A stretch of 64,000 nucleotides of DNA from Alopecurus myosuroides (taxonomy: Eukaryota; Streptophyta; Magnoliopsida; Poales; Poaceae). Below are positions 22,175-33,830 of this stretch, one piece after another. A model generated the notes under the pieces. The model did not search any database. It was not told where the DNA came from and saw only the letters and a list, made by a program, of their open reading frames with translations. The DNA lies in assembly GCA_028641055.1 (NCBI GenBank), contig CM054062.1, positions 237,162,376 through 237,226,375 on the forward strand, written 5' to 3'. The translations under genes and the position numbers were made by a program. Within the stretch, counting starts at the first letter, position 1. Each line of letters opens with the position of its first letter.

Positions 22175-22544
22175 GCGGGGTCAAAACCCTAGGGTAAAGC
22201 GGTAGCTTTTACACTGAAACCCCTCAAGATTACATTTTTATGGAAAGGTGCACCAAGATCGGATCACAGAAGGGGATTTTTTCCAAAGAAATGGAACGAT
22301 TACATGGAGAAGAATCCGGGCTAGGTTAAGATCCTTTTTGTTCCGGGATTTGGGAGATAAAAATATGAGAGTTATCTTTACAAAAAATGGAAAGATATGA
22401 TCCTGGAGATAAAGAGCTCGGCCCGTGAGATCCGGAATAGATATCCCGGGAGTTTATTTTTCCTTGGGTTAGAAGATTAGTGTTTAAAGTTTCTGGATAA
22501 AGCTTAACGTGAACTTCTTAAGTTTGAGGCTTAAAACGTTCATG

Positions 22545-22560
22545 TTAACCTGGGGGCTAA
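22545..22560 (+). other. Polypurine tract of gypsy1
   Basis: AACCTGGGGGCTAA immediately precedes the TG of the 3' LTR at 22561, the expected plus-strand priming site. Confidence 0.7.
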
Positions 22561-23175
22561 TGTTGGGGGAATAGGTAAGGGGGAGCCTTACCGGCCTCTG
22601 ACATAACCCGGGAATCGCCTTATCCGGTTTAAGGTGAGTGATCCAGGTCATGTTGGGCAGGGCCGGGTTAAGCCAGGAAGAGCCGGGTTGCGGTGTGTGT
22701 GACCCGGATGAATGAAGAACCGGCCCAAGACCCAGGTCGGACGACACGGAAGCCCGGGAGCCCGGAAAGCAGTTCAAGGCCGGCCCAGGAATAGCTGGAT
22801 CATAAGAAGAGAGCGGACCAAGATGATCAAGAACCAGAGGGAGATAGGACTCCGAGGACGGGCGGGACCCGGACTCCCTTGTAACCCGAAGGTCTTGTCC
22901 ACAATATAAGGCGAGACCCCGGGACGTAGAAAGACAGATTCTAAGTTAACAGCAGATAGCTCGAGACATCGAGAGCGAGATCGGCCCTTTGTAATCGAGA
23001 AATGTTCCCCGATAGTAAGAAGGCAGGAGTAGGTTTTTCCGTCAATAGAGGGGCCGAACCTGGGTAAACTCGCGTCTCTCGTTTCCACCTCAACCCTTTA
23101 GAAGTTCCGCTTAGAAGCAATGGCCTCGCAATCTAGTTCTCGTATGAGGACGCTTGCCGTGATAAAACCACGACA
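22561..23175 (+). repeat. 3' LTR of gypsy1
   Basis: This 615 bp LTR starts TGTTGGGGGAATAGG and ends AAAACCACGACA. Its last 53 bp match the remnant left of the primer site. Its ends resemble those of the gypsy2 LTR (TGATGGAGGG...CCACGACA), so the two families are related. The copia1 gag sequence resumes at 23176. Confidence 0.85.
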
Positions 23176-23981
23176 ACAATGATGTACTTCCTCTTGATCC
23201 AAGCATCATCAATGTACTTGGCACCAACATTGTTGAATGCGGTGGCAAGAGTCTTGAGCCTTCGGTACATGTCTTCATGGCTCTCTCCATCATGCATATA
23301 TAACCCTTCGGCCTCATTGCTCGAGGAATCATACCTATTCCTTTGCGTGCTTTCATTTCCCACAAATATGACGACAAGAGCGTCCCATGTTTCTTTGGCG
23401 GTGGAATATTGTTGAAGATGAGGCATGTGGTTGGGACCCACGTCTTGTTGAAGAATAGACAAGGGGGTGTAGTTGAGTTGACAATCTACGACTTCTCTTC
23501 TTGTCAAGTTCTTGGGGTCATGAGGCTTGTATCCATCACGAGTGACCCTCCAAAGTTCTATACAAGAAGAGTTCAAGTGAGTTTCCATGTAATATTGCCA
23601 TTCACGAAAAGAGTAATTGTCAATTTTAGGTGGATCTCCTCTAGGAATTATATTAGGATGTGGGACGGGAGGATCGGGAGAATAATGTCCTTTGACGGAG
23701 TGAAATTCTCCATCTCCTTCTGTCGCCTTATCGGTGGGGTCTTTAGCGGAAGCATTTTTAGATGGGTCACCACCAACCCCATTTTTGGCGCCCTCCGGAA
23801 CTTCGTCCGGAGGAGATGAATCGGAAACCTCCGGTTCCTTGGCTTTCATGAATTGCATCAAGACTTGACGCAATTCATCGATTTTGTTCTCCATGGATGA
23901 GGTCAATGATTTTTTCAACTCATTGAGATCATCCGTAGAGACATGCACTGCGGAACCGGAGGTCACCGTATCATCGGCCAT
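23133..23981 (-). pseudogene. copia1 gag, N-terminal half
   Basis: Gag starts at ATG 23981 (MADDTVTSGSAVHVST), about 55 bp after the primer site. It has an acidic/Ser-rich leader, then the retrotransposon gag core: FREWQYYMETHLNSSC, DCQLNYTPLSILQQDVG, AKETWDALVVIFVGNE, ESHEDMYRRLKTLATAFNNV, DDAWIKRKYI. The last real codons end at 23176. The following codons are gypsy1 LTR read-through. The gene resumes at 10486, with a few codons apparently lost at the junction. Confidence 0.8.
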
Positions 23982-24022
23982 GCTTAAACTCTTAGGCGGT
24001 TAAGCCCGATAGAAGAGCAGAG

Positions 24023-24034
24023 GCTCTGATACCA
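24023..24034 (-). other. Primer-binding site of copia1
   Basis: The minus strand reads TGGTATCAGAGC, complementary to the 3' end of initiator-Met tRNA, two bases after the CA of the 5' LTR. This sets the minus orientation of copia1. Confidence 0.9.
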
Positions 24035-24728
24035 ATTGAAAGTTAAGTATGGGCACCTAGAGGGGGGGTGAATAGGTTCTATGACCAATTTTAATTTTTC
24101 TTCGAGTTTAGGCTTGACACAAAGGTAAATTCTCTAGATAATGCAACTTAGGTGAATTTACTTATATGACAAGGATAACAACAATCACAATGCAAGTACA
24201 AGTAAAGGGAGAAGGGAAGGAGGTAACCTATATGAATCACACGGAGACACGATGTAATCCCGAGTTCCTCCTTGTTAAGGGAGTACGTCTCGTTGGAGGG
24301 GTGTGAGCTCGCCACAAAGGCCTACTCAACGCCACAAAGGCCTCACCCTATTCTCCGATGAACCCCGCCACAAAGGCCTAGTCCACCTTCCACTATTGAT
24401 CCCCTTTGAGGCGGGATTCGAATCCTTTACAAACAACTTGGGGCACACACCCACAACCAAATTGGGCGCTCCCAACAATCTTGAATCACCAAGAGTAGGA
24501 AGATGCCTAGGTTCTCCACAAGAGAAAACCCCAGGCTAGATCTCTCAAGCTAATGAGGGGTAAATGAAGAACGGCTCGGTGAAGATGTAGATCGGGGCCT
24601 TGTCCTTCAATCCTCCAAAGATCAACGAGTTTGGTGGGAGGGATTGGGAGTTATTGCGGATTTGGTGAGCTCTTAAATTCTATTGAATGCTTGAGGATGA
24701 ATTGGAGCTCAAGGAGGAAGAGGAGGGG

Positions 24729-24736
24729 TATTTATA
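24729..24736 (-). promoter_or_regulatory. TATA box of the copia1 5' LTR
   Basis: TATAAATA on the minus strand lies between the palindrome array and R/U5. It is the equivalent of 1424-1431 and the likely start of genomic transcription for this element when it was active. Confidence 0.6.
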
Positions 24737-24774
24737 CGCCCTCCTTAAATCTAGCCGTTTGGATGGAAAATAGG

Positions 24775-25172
24775 TACCGGAATATCCGGTCCAAGTTTGA
24801 ACCGGAATATCCGGTCGGGATATTTCCTCAGATCTTCTTCGAGCTTCATTGACTTCAACCGGATATTCCGATTGGCCCGGAATAATCCGATACCAATAAT
24901 CCGGTTAGCTTCTGTCTTGCGCAGACACCTGAACCGGATATTTCGGCTGCTCCGGAATAATCCGGTACAAATAATCCGGTTAGCAACTGTGAGTTCCATC
25001 TTTAGTCCTTAGCCGAATTCGAGCAGAAACTTCCTCAACTGGAATATCCGGTACAGAGTGAATAATCCGGTACCAATATTACGGCTCGTTTCTGTCCTGA
25101 ACTGGACATAAACCATCCTAACCGGAATATCCGGTTTCCCAGAATAATCCGGTTAGGATAATCCGGCTCCTC
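24775..25172. repeat. CCGGAATATCCGG-type palindrome array (5' LTR)
   Basis: This is the second copy of the U3 palindrome array, with the same order of motifs as 1455-1870 but with substitutions that hit several motif copies. Confidence 0.75.
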
Positions 25173-25327
25173 GCTGTCCCAAATATCTTAGCCCAATCTT
25201 CACGGATCTTTACGGTGATCGATGCTGATGTTAAGTATAACACCTACACACTAAACACCTCGATAAATAATGTACTTACTATTGTTAACTAACACACAAG
25301 ACACCGGGAAAACGAAATGTACTTTGA

Positions 25328-26799
25328 AGTTTTCGCTCAGAAAGAAACCAAGGTTGAATCGACTAGTAGGAGAAAGAAATCACTTCCGAAGGTTGATGCT
25401 GCTGATGTGGCAGGGTGCACTACCAGTTCAGAAGCAACATGGAACCTACACAACACAATCAAATCACTTTGCCAAAACGAAGCAGTGAGGTTGTCAATCT
25501 CACCGGTTTCGCTGAAAACAAAAAGGTTAAACGCATGGTGTGGAAAATAGTAGGAGAACAACGGTAACTGTATGAAAACAGTGATGGCAGTGGTTGTATT
25601 ATCAATTTGAGGAAAATGGACTGGGGTCCACAGTTCACTAGTGGTGTCTCTCCATAAAAGATAGATATGAAGGCTGCACCGTAGTGCATATGGATGACAT
25701 GATGATTACTATGTGATTCATGCGGGCATTACAACAAAATACATAGACCGTTATCCAACTGCTTCTATGACTAATCCACCCTCAGAATGTCATCCGAGCA
25801 AACCTTGGGTACTTGCAAGCACAGATAATTGCAATATCAAAGTGTGTAATGTAAACAGTGAAATTTTCCTTCGACAAAGCATTGTTGTTTTCTCCCTGAT
25901 GGCAACAACACATCCCCACCCGTTTACGTTTCTGTCACTCGAGCGTGAGTGAGAGGGAGGCATGAACCCACTATCAAGCATAAATACTCCCTCTTGGAGT
26001 TACTAGCATCTACTTGGCCAGAGCATCTAGTAATAACAGAGAGCATGCAAGATCGTAAATAACATACACACGAAAAGAACATGATAGATTGATAATCATT
26101 GGACATAGCATTCAATATTCATCGGATCCCAGCAAACACAACATGTAACATTACAATAAGATGATCTTGATCAAGTAGGGCAGCTCACAAGATCTAAACA
26201 TGAGGCATAAATAGGAGAGAACAACCATCTAGCTACTTCTATGGACCCGTAGTCCAAGGATGAACTACTCACGCATCATTCCAGAGGGGGGCATGGTGTT
26301 GTAGAGCCCTCCGGCGATGATTCCCCCTCCCGGCGGGGTGACGGGGGAGCTCTCCCGAACTAGGGTTGACGATGACGGCGGCTGCGGGTGTTTTTCGTGG
26401 AAAAGGCTTCTTTTTTTATGGTTAACACGAGGAGGAGAATATATAGGAGTGATTACTACGTCGGTGGGCGGCTAGGGGGGGCACACCACCCCTAGGCGCG
26501 GCCAAGGGGGGCGCCGCCCTGGGCCCCTGTGGCCCACTCCGGGTCCCCTTCGGACTCCGTGTGCGCGAAAGATTTCTAAGACTTCCGGACTTCGAATCAT
26601 CCAATTTCGAGAATATTTCTAGAACAACTTTTTTGAAACTAAAAACAGCAGAAAACAGGAACTGGATATGTGGCATATTGTCAATAGGTTAGTCCCAGAA
26701 AATCGATAAAAATGGCATAAAGTGTAAAGGAAACATGTCGCATATGACATGAAAACAACATGGATCATCAGAAATTATGGACACATTTATGACATATCA
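25328..26799 (-). mobile_element. Main piece of the LTR of element S, with right target duplication
   Basis: It begins with the AGTTT duplication and continues the LTR broken at 732. It contains phrases I recognise from a very common Triticeae LTR (e.g. CCATCCAACTGCTTC-like and GGATCCCAGCAAACAC-like stretches, TACTCCCTCTTGGAGTTAC). It ends at 26799, reading TGATATGTC on the minus strand. No protein gene is present. A GC-rich block at 26280-26540 is the usual LTR core. Confidence 0.75.
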
Positions 26800-28420
26800 A
26801 CATCCCCAAGCTTAGTTTCTACTCGTCCTTGAGTAGGTAAACGATAAAAACAAATAATTTCGGAGGTGACATGCTACCAACATAAACTTGATCATCATAA
26901 AGTAAAAGCATATGTACGCTGAGATCATAGTACATTAAACACATACATGATAGATGAAATTCTAACAATGAAACTTAGCAATCACCTTGCATCATGAAAA
27001 GTAACACAAATTAAAGATCATGAATAATAATGCACTTGAAAGTTATACATTTGTTTCAAGCTTAAAGAAAACATATCAAAGTGATATTTCACTTGTACTT
27101 AAGAGTGGGGCAAAACATAAATGCCAAGAAACCTTCAAAGTTCAAGTGGATGACTAGAACAAATAATTTGGGAGCAAGTAAGAACACATCATGAATCAAT
27201 TAATAATAACTTTTGGGACCAATGCACATTAAACTCAGAATGGCAACTATGCTCTCTCAGCTGTGCATAAAGTTAGAAGATGGAGACTCAACATAAAATT
27301 AAAATAAAGTCCCTTCGTAGAGGGAAGAAGGGATTAACTCATGTGCTAGAGCTTTTTATTTATAAATAGAGGTATTGAAAACATTTTTTTGTAGTGAGGT
27401 GTATGCTTATGTCAATGAATGGTAAACAGAAAATACAGTACGTCACAAGCCAACTAGACTTCACAAGAGCAGATCCCATTGAAGGACGCATCTGGTATAG
27501 AAGGTCATCTCTCTTTCTCTTTTGTTTACACAATTATGTTGACTGATAAATCAAGGGAAAAAATAGTGAAGAGAATTTATAGTAACCATTTTTGGGGCCG
27601 GGCAACCCGCTGCCAGATCTTCTATCATTTGGATAATCGGATGAAGCCACTAGTCCAGGTGTGTAAAGTCCAATCAACAAGTGAGATAAAGATTCTCTAT
27701 TTATGTCCTCATGAGCTAAAACAGGGGCACAAAACATGAGTAATTTTGAAAGTTTTTAAAGGTAGCACATGAGAAATTTACTTGGAGTGACGGTGAAATA
27801 CCACATGTAGGTAGGTATGGTGGACACATTTGGCAAACTTTGGTTTTTGGGAGTTGGATGCATGAGTAGAGCTCATACTTAGTACAGGTGAAGGCTAGCA
27901 AAAGAATGGGAGCGACATATCAAGAGAGCGATAATGGCCATAATCATGCATAGCTAAAAAACATTATTAAAAAAATCATAAATGGTATTACAAGTCAAAA
28001 ACTAAATGATCATAGAGGCTATAAGTGACTGGTTTGTAGTCATAAACATAGTGTAAGCATGCGCCAAGTCAACCAAATAAAGCATTTGAAGGAAAACGCA
28101 ACAAATTCATGCTTCAATGTGATATTAACAAGTCATGATTCTTTTAATGGCACATTAAGAACTCTCAGCAATTTGAGACAAGTCATGCTACAATAACAAC
28201 TATTAAGCATAGAATTAAAATAACATCTAGCATGACATGAAAAAGTCTAGCCACATTCTATACAAGCATCTTTTTGCACCGTTATAAGCACGAAAATTGT
28301 ACTACTACTTTCCAACACCAATCATTTTATACTAAACAAAAACTCTCCAAGAGATATATCAATGAAACAAGAGAGTACTAACATAACTCTACTAGAACTA
28401 ACAGATCTGAATAAGAGATG
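26800..28420 (-). mobile_element. 3' internal non-coding region of element S
   Basis: Next to the LTR the minus strand has AGCTTGGGGATGT, the polypurine tract, so this is the 3' end of the interior of S. The 1.6 kb is AT-rich with no supported gene. It resembles the 3' untranslated part of grass gypsy elements. It ends where the LTR of element A begins. Confidence 0.6.
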
Positions 28421-28916
28421 CGTAACATCCATGATTTTTGGAGAATTCAAAAATCTTAAAAATCTAAATTTTTGTTTTCTACAAATGCAAGCCACCAAAA
28501 AAAAGCACAACACAAAAGAAACAAAATTTTATTCCAATGTTATTGGAATTGCAAATCCAATATGCCTCTGTTTCCTATAACCTTAAATCCTCAAAATAAA
28601 TAGTTATGCAAAGAAAATATCTTCCTATTAGCAAACCTGATTAAATCAAATGTTTTCAATACAACTACTTCCTTGGAAATGTTTTCATGGAATCAAAAAC
28701 TTGAGGATCATGAACCCCAAGAATATTTCACCATCATTAAACACTTTATGAACTTCAAATAATAACATGACTATGAAGTGATATTTTAAACCTTAAGATA
28801 ATAAAATGGCTTCACTAATTTTATGTTTTCTAAATGGTAGTTATCAACTTATATCTTTTAGGGATATTTCATCTTTCAATTATTTGACTATCGAAAATAT
28901 TTTTGAAACACAAAAT

Positions 28917-29121
28917 CTATTGTAAGTTTTCAAATACCATAACAAGTATTAAGTCTATAATTTATTTTCCCAAAATTCTTCTTATATGAACAATAGGAAA
29001 ATGAGAAATAATATTTCATCTATTGTAAGTTTTCAAATACCATAACAAGTATTAAGTCTATAATTTATTTTCCCAAAATTCTTCTTATATGAACAATAGG
29101 AAAATGAGAAATAATATTTCA
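28917..29121. repeat. Tandem duplication, 103 bp x 2
   Basis: CTATTGTAAGTTTTCAAATA starts at 28917 and again at 29020. The two units are identical over about 102 bases. Perfect identity in otherwise diverged DNA suggests a recent slippage event or an assembly duplication. Confidence 0.85.
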
Positions 29122-31482
29122 AATATTGTATCTCTCTAAATTTTAATATCTTCAATTAATAATTTCTCTATTTCAACTATGACATTATGTAGCTATTAGT
29201 GATTTAATAACAATTAGAAAATATAAATTTTTAATAGTGTTTAAAACAGAACTTAAATGTTTCCATTTGAAAGAGTTCATTTTTAAAAAAAATTAGAAAC
29301 TAATTTGAGGCCATTTGGAATTATATTTAAAAAGCTATGTATTATTGAATTGAACACAGGGAAAAAATAGAACATGAAAAAAATAGGGGAGCACAACGCA
29401 CAGCTGGGCCGGAGCCCATTCCCCTCTCCCCTCTAAATCCCGCGCGCGGAGCGCAGAGGCCCACGGCCCAGCAGCAATGCAGTAGCCCGTTCGAGCTTTT
29501 CTCTCTATGACATACAAGCGGGTCCCGCAGTGATGTCACGATGAGATCATCGTCTTCAAGCCACAGAAGGAAACTGCCGGCCTTTTCGGCAATGATTTTC
29601 GCGATTGATTTCTTGCGATTAAGGCCATTAATCGTTGTGCCTTTGCCCTCCCCTTAAATCACTTTCCGTCTGCACCATTTACCCTCTGGTGGCTCATCAG
29701 ATTGTGTCCCTAGACGGGAGAAATTCCTCGCCGGAGATTTGCATGGCCGCCATAGTCGACCTCTCATTCCGGCCATCCCCATGGGTACCCTCCGCCCCTT
29801 TCAGTCCTTTCCCTTTCCCTTGTTTGTGTGCACCTCGCCGACCACATTAATATTTTTTTCGCATCGGGTTTGGAGAGGACGAGGTCGTCGGAGTTTCACC
29901 GTGACTACCACCTCGGTAATCTACATGGCGCTGCGGTTTGGAGCACCGATGGAGGCTGCCAAGCACACCATCGGAGTCCCCATGTTCCTCTGGTCCTCGA
30001 CGTGGTTGTCCTGAGGCTAGGGACCACCCATGGCCCTGTCGCCGTTCGCGCCGGTGAGCCGCAGCGCTGCCGTATGCCTCCATTCCGGCAAAACCCGCCG
30101 CTCGATGAGCTCCCTTTCGATCTCTATCCGTTAGATCTAATCTGGACGGATTAAAATAGATGACTTGTCAAATCGTTTTTAGCCAATAATGTTTAGCCAA
30201 GTGGCAGCCGAGTCAGCAGCCTAGTCAGCGCTACGGCAGCGCACAGTCAGCAACCCTAGCCTATCAAACGCTGCCACGTAGCCTAGCCTTATCCACTCAG
30301 TTTTCCGAATAGAATTTAATTGGCAGTTTTACAGATTAGTCCCTGTAACTTGTAATCATCATATCTTTTCAACCATACCTCCAAATTTGGAAAACTTGGA
30401 CCTTTTGAAATCGCCTGGATCTGCAAAATCTGTTAGAACTGTCCAAAGTTGATTTTGACAAGTTTAAATTGGTTCAAATTTAAATAAGTTTTTTATGATT
30501 ATTGGCATAATTTAAATTCTACAAATCCAAAAATTGAAAATAAAATATTTTTGGAAACCTTAAAATGTGTACTTTCATGTCCTATGTCCCAAAATAATTT
30601 TTGAACAAATTAAATTTGAATTGGAATTAAGTTGTCTATTTAACTATTTTTTACATAGATTTAGTTCTATAAATAATTAGAATATGTTCCGTTAAGAAAA
30701 ATTGCTCCGTTTGGTAACTACCAAAATGGAAAGGCTAACTTAGACCACTCAAAAATCTTGATGAAATTAACTAAGAGTTACACTTTGTCATGTGTCCATT
30801 TAGTTGAAGTAGTGATATCACCTTGGTGAACTCTTGGAACTTCCTCGACAAGTATGACTAATTGAGTTTGAATCTTTCTAACCCAAGTCTTTACCAACCA
30901 TAGACCCTTTTGGTAGACTTTAACCTAATCACAATAGTTTCCTTAGAAAACTAAATTATTGTGATAGACCCTAGCCTTACCTTGACCCAATTAACATGGA
31001 ACTTTTTTGACTAAGTGTGTTGATTGTTATTCTTTGTTTCCTTGTTGTTTGTGAAAGTTGTTTATTGTTATTTGTTTGACTTGTTTAGATTATACGAAGA
31101 GAAACGAACCTGTTGTTAAGAGAGTGTGACTTCTTCACCGACCTTCAACAAGGCAAGTGGCACACTTCATAAAATTCCTATGATTTTTTATGCACTAGTG
31201 TTTCAAAAAAAATGCATGGTTAGGACTTTGGTATACAATGCTATGCAAAATAAGTAGTGATAGTTATCTTCTATCTTGGTCCCAATAGATACCAAAGTGG
31301 AAATTGTTTGCTTAGCAATGGTTGTAGACTAAGTCGGATAATATTCCAATAATGATTGCTATATGGGAGATGGACTATTATTTTACTTGGCAAGGGAGAT
31401 AGACCAGAATTGCCTATGGAGATAGACCATGACTTGGCACTGGAGATAGTCTAGCGTAGCCACTGGACCTAGACCAGCACCA

Positions 31483-31836
31483 CCTTTGGAGATAGACTAT
31501 TGGTGTTATAAGGCAAAGGAGAAAGACCTACCACTGGAGATAGACCAACACAACCTTTGGAGATAGACCATTGGTGTTACAAGGCAAAGGAGAAAGACCT
31601 GCCACTGGAGATATACTATCACAACCTTTGGAGATAGACCATTGGTGTTACAAGGCAAAGGAGAAAGACCTGCCACTGGATATAGACCAGCACAACCTTT
31701 GGAGATAGACCATTGGTGTTACAAGGCAAAAGAGAAAGACCTGCCATTCAGATAGAGCAGCACAACCTTTGGAGATAGACCATTGGTGTTAAAAGGCTAT
31801 GGAGATAGCCCAGCATAGCCTATGGAGATAAACCCT
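31483..31836. repeat. 71 bp minisatellite, five units
   Basis: Units begin CCTTTGGAGATAGACCATTG at 31483, 31554, 31625, 31696 and 31766, with a period of 71 bp (70 once). Each unit has three sub-motifs (GGAGATAGACCA, GGAGAAAGACC, GGAGATAGACCA) spaced 30, 18 and 23 bp. Degenerate copies extend upstream to about 31370. The related LTRs of element B lack the array. Confidence 0.85.
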
Positions 31837-32391
31837 TGTTGTTACAAGACCTTGAAACCAAATTCTTCATAGTTCACTGAAATGTACTCGTGAACCACTT
31901 TAGATGAAAAATGTTTTATAAAAGGATAGGGTAAACTAGCTTTCTGCAAAATCTAGCCTTGAACTCCACTTAGCCAACTAAGCATGTAGAAGATAGAATT
32001 TTCCATCACATCCACTATAGCGTCATTTGCCAGTATATTTAATTATGCTGACCCCTTGTGGCTGCATATTCCATCCTGCTGATGGATTTGATGACGAGTG
32101 AAGGTTTATTTTAGGATCTTGAGTCTACCGCCAACATGTTTTGCCTGTGGCACATGAAGAAGATGGGCGCAATGTTGTACTATGTTTTTCGCTGTAATAC
32201 TTTGTATTCTGCTAGTCTTCTAAGACTATGCAAGTTGCAATATTATCTTGTACAGACTAGATCATGCGATGTAATAGACTTTTGACGCATTTTCATGATA
32301 TTTCATTTTGTACTGTTTTGCTAGCAATTGATCCATGGACTAGCACAATAACACAAGTGTTCTTGAATTATTTAAATGTGGGAACGCTACA

Positions 32392-33830
32392 AAATGGTAT
32401 CAGAGCACTATGTTGCCTGCAGGTTTCGAGACCCTATGGTTGGAAAATACCGTAGGATTGAAAATTTACTATGTTCAAACTTTCTAGAAACAAAACATCT
32501 CATCTTAATCTTTCTCATATCCTCATCTATTATTCACCTTCAAAATGTTCTTATCTTCTTCTAGATGACCTACCTCTTCAATACCATCAAGGCATGATTG
32601 GTGATGAACATACCATGAAGTGCAAAATAAATATTGTCACCATCTGAAGACCTACACTCAAGATTATTGAAGAACTTGAAGAAAGACTTAGACTTAACAA
32701 CAATCAAGAACACCTCAAGACATGGAGAGAAGAATTTGAAGAACTGAAGAAGGTATAGATAAGACCACCAATCTAGTTACTTTGTTAGAACAATGTTAAC
32801 ATGTTAATGTATTGATCATACATTTGAGTGTGGTATGAAAATACTAGGTTTCTTGCTAAAACTTGTTGTTTGGTGTGATGTATGATTGATATATGTTTGT
32901 AAGATGAGTTTCCTTGATCTGCTGTGTTGGGGTAGGATCTTCTTTAGATCTTTCTAATCTCTACTAATCCATGCTAAGACAAACCAAATCCTATACCCAT
33001 TCACCAACCATAGTGAGCTACCATATGAAGTGAAACAACAAACATTACACCCAAGAATGTTATGACTAGTTCCCTATGGAGACACAAGCCATCCATTGAG
33101 GAATATCACGGATCTTGAGATCTTGATCTTTTGTGTGAAGGAACAATCACAACCATGATCAATGTCAACTACATAAAGAGCAGCACGCCAATCAACAAGT
33201 GAAGATAGACAAGTGGACTCAAAGATGCATAAACTATGAAGATTTTGGAGCATACTAGAGAAGAATCCATGAAGAAACACAACTATCCAGTTTGTGTTGC
33301 TTAAGCATTTTACGCAACGCAATAGTATGAGAAACGATAGTTTAGCTCAGTTTGTCTTACATATTTGAAACTTTCCGTTAGAAAAGTGAGGTGACCTAGT
33401 GTTATTATACGAGATTCACCAATCTAAGTACAAGGTGATGATTGAGTGCAACATGGATTGCCCCCCATGGTGACTACTCACATTATTCACTCCTGCTATG
33501 AGTAATGGTAAATCTGAGTTACATACCTATTAGAGAGACAACGATGTTAAACCTAAACCATAGAATGGTAGATTACAATAATGAACCTATTTTAGTGTTA
33601 CTGAAACATGCTATTTTCAATGAGGATTAAACAACCTTGGAGGTATCAAGCAATGGAAGATATTGCCTACCATGGGAGTTTCGTTAGAAATAGCATGATG
33701 TTTGCAATCCAAGGAAGACAACAACAAGATAGAAGATTGCCAAGGACATCAAAAGACTAAGTTGGGAGTGACCCAAAGACTTTTGATTGACCCAAGGAGT
33801 GATACATAAGTGTAAAGAGAACTAAAAAGA
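32392..33830 (+). mobile_element. Internal region of element A (truncated)
   Basis: It opens with the initiator-Met primer site TGGTATCAGAGC (32395-32406), three bases after the LTR. The rest aligns with the 1.8 kb interior of element B read in reverse (e.g. GAAGATATTGCCTACCATG, TTTCGTTAGAAATAGCATG). No ORF of note is present, so the element was non-autonomous. The interior and the 3' LTR are cut off where copia2 begins, without a visible target duplication. Confidence 0.7.

Larger units (their letters stand above)
10478..23175 (+). mobile_element. Tat-type Ty3/gypsy retrotransposon (gypsy1) with antisense gene
   Basis: This plus-strand gypsy element sits in the gag of copia1. Order: 53 bp remnant of the 5' LTR, primer site, gag, protease, RT, RNase H, integrase (to 17660), a 4.9 kb 3' region with an antisense spliced gene, polypurine tract, 3' LTR (22561-23175). 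RT-RNase H-integrase order defines gypsy. A long extra gene between integrase and 3' LTR in antisense is known for some Tat-lineage plant elements. All ORFs are damaged and the 5' LTR is almost gone, so it cannot move by itself. Confidence 0.85.
733..25327 (-). mobile_element. Sirevirus-like Ty1/copia retrotransposon (copia1)
   Basis: This is a complete minus-strand copia element with a gypsy element inside it. Order along the minus strand: 5' LTR (25327-24037), primer site (24034-24023), gag (23981-23133, then 10486-8722), protease-integrase (8717-7186), RT-RNase H (to 5295), an extra ORF (about 4070-2562), polypurine tract (2036-2022), 3' LTR (2021-733). Integrase before RT defines copia. 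Sirevirus-like traits are the long gag with a coiled coil, the extra ORF after pol, repeated polypurine tracts and CG-rich palindromes in the LTR. Without the nested gypsy1 it is about 11.9 kb. The LTRs differ at many sites and pol is broken, so it is old. Maximus is the Triticeae family I would compare first. Confidence 0.85.
24037..25327 (-). repeat. 5' LTR of copia1
   Basis: This 1291 bp LTR is the partner of 733-2021. Its outer end reads TC instead of TG on the minus strand, a point change. The promoter core TATAAATA is at 24736-24729 and the palindrome array at 24775-25172. Substitutions and small indels against the other LTR point to an old insertion. Confidence 0.85.
28421..32391 (+). 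repeat. 5' LTR of non-coding element A (about 4 kb)
   Basis: The start CGTAACATCCATGATTTTTGG corresponds to TGTAACATCCCTGATTTTTGG in the related LTRs at 43198 and 49407 (minus strand), so the first base has mutated. The end is GGAACGCTACA followed by the primer site. The 3971 bp is AT-rich apart from a GC-rich core at 29400-30130. It holds a perfect 103 bp tandem duplication and a 71 bp minisatellite. I find no protein gene. LTRs of this size with short non-coding interiors resemble grass LARD elements such as Sukkula, but I cannot confirm the family. Confidence 0.75.

Noticed and set aside
25317..25550. Small ORFs in the S LTR as genes
   Set aside because: The sequence is a known type of non-coding LTR; several frames are open by chance.
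26280..26540. CpG-island promoter of a host gene
   Set aside because: The GC-rich block is inside the S LTR and lies where this LTR family is always GC-rich; no gene follows.
31483..31836. CRISPR-like array
   Set aside because: The 71 bp units repeat in full with no unique spacers, in plant LTR DNA. It is a minisatellite.
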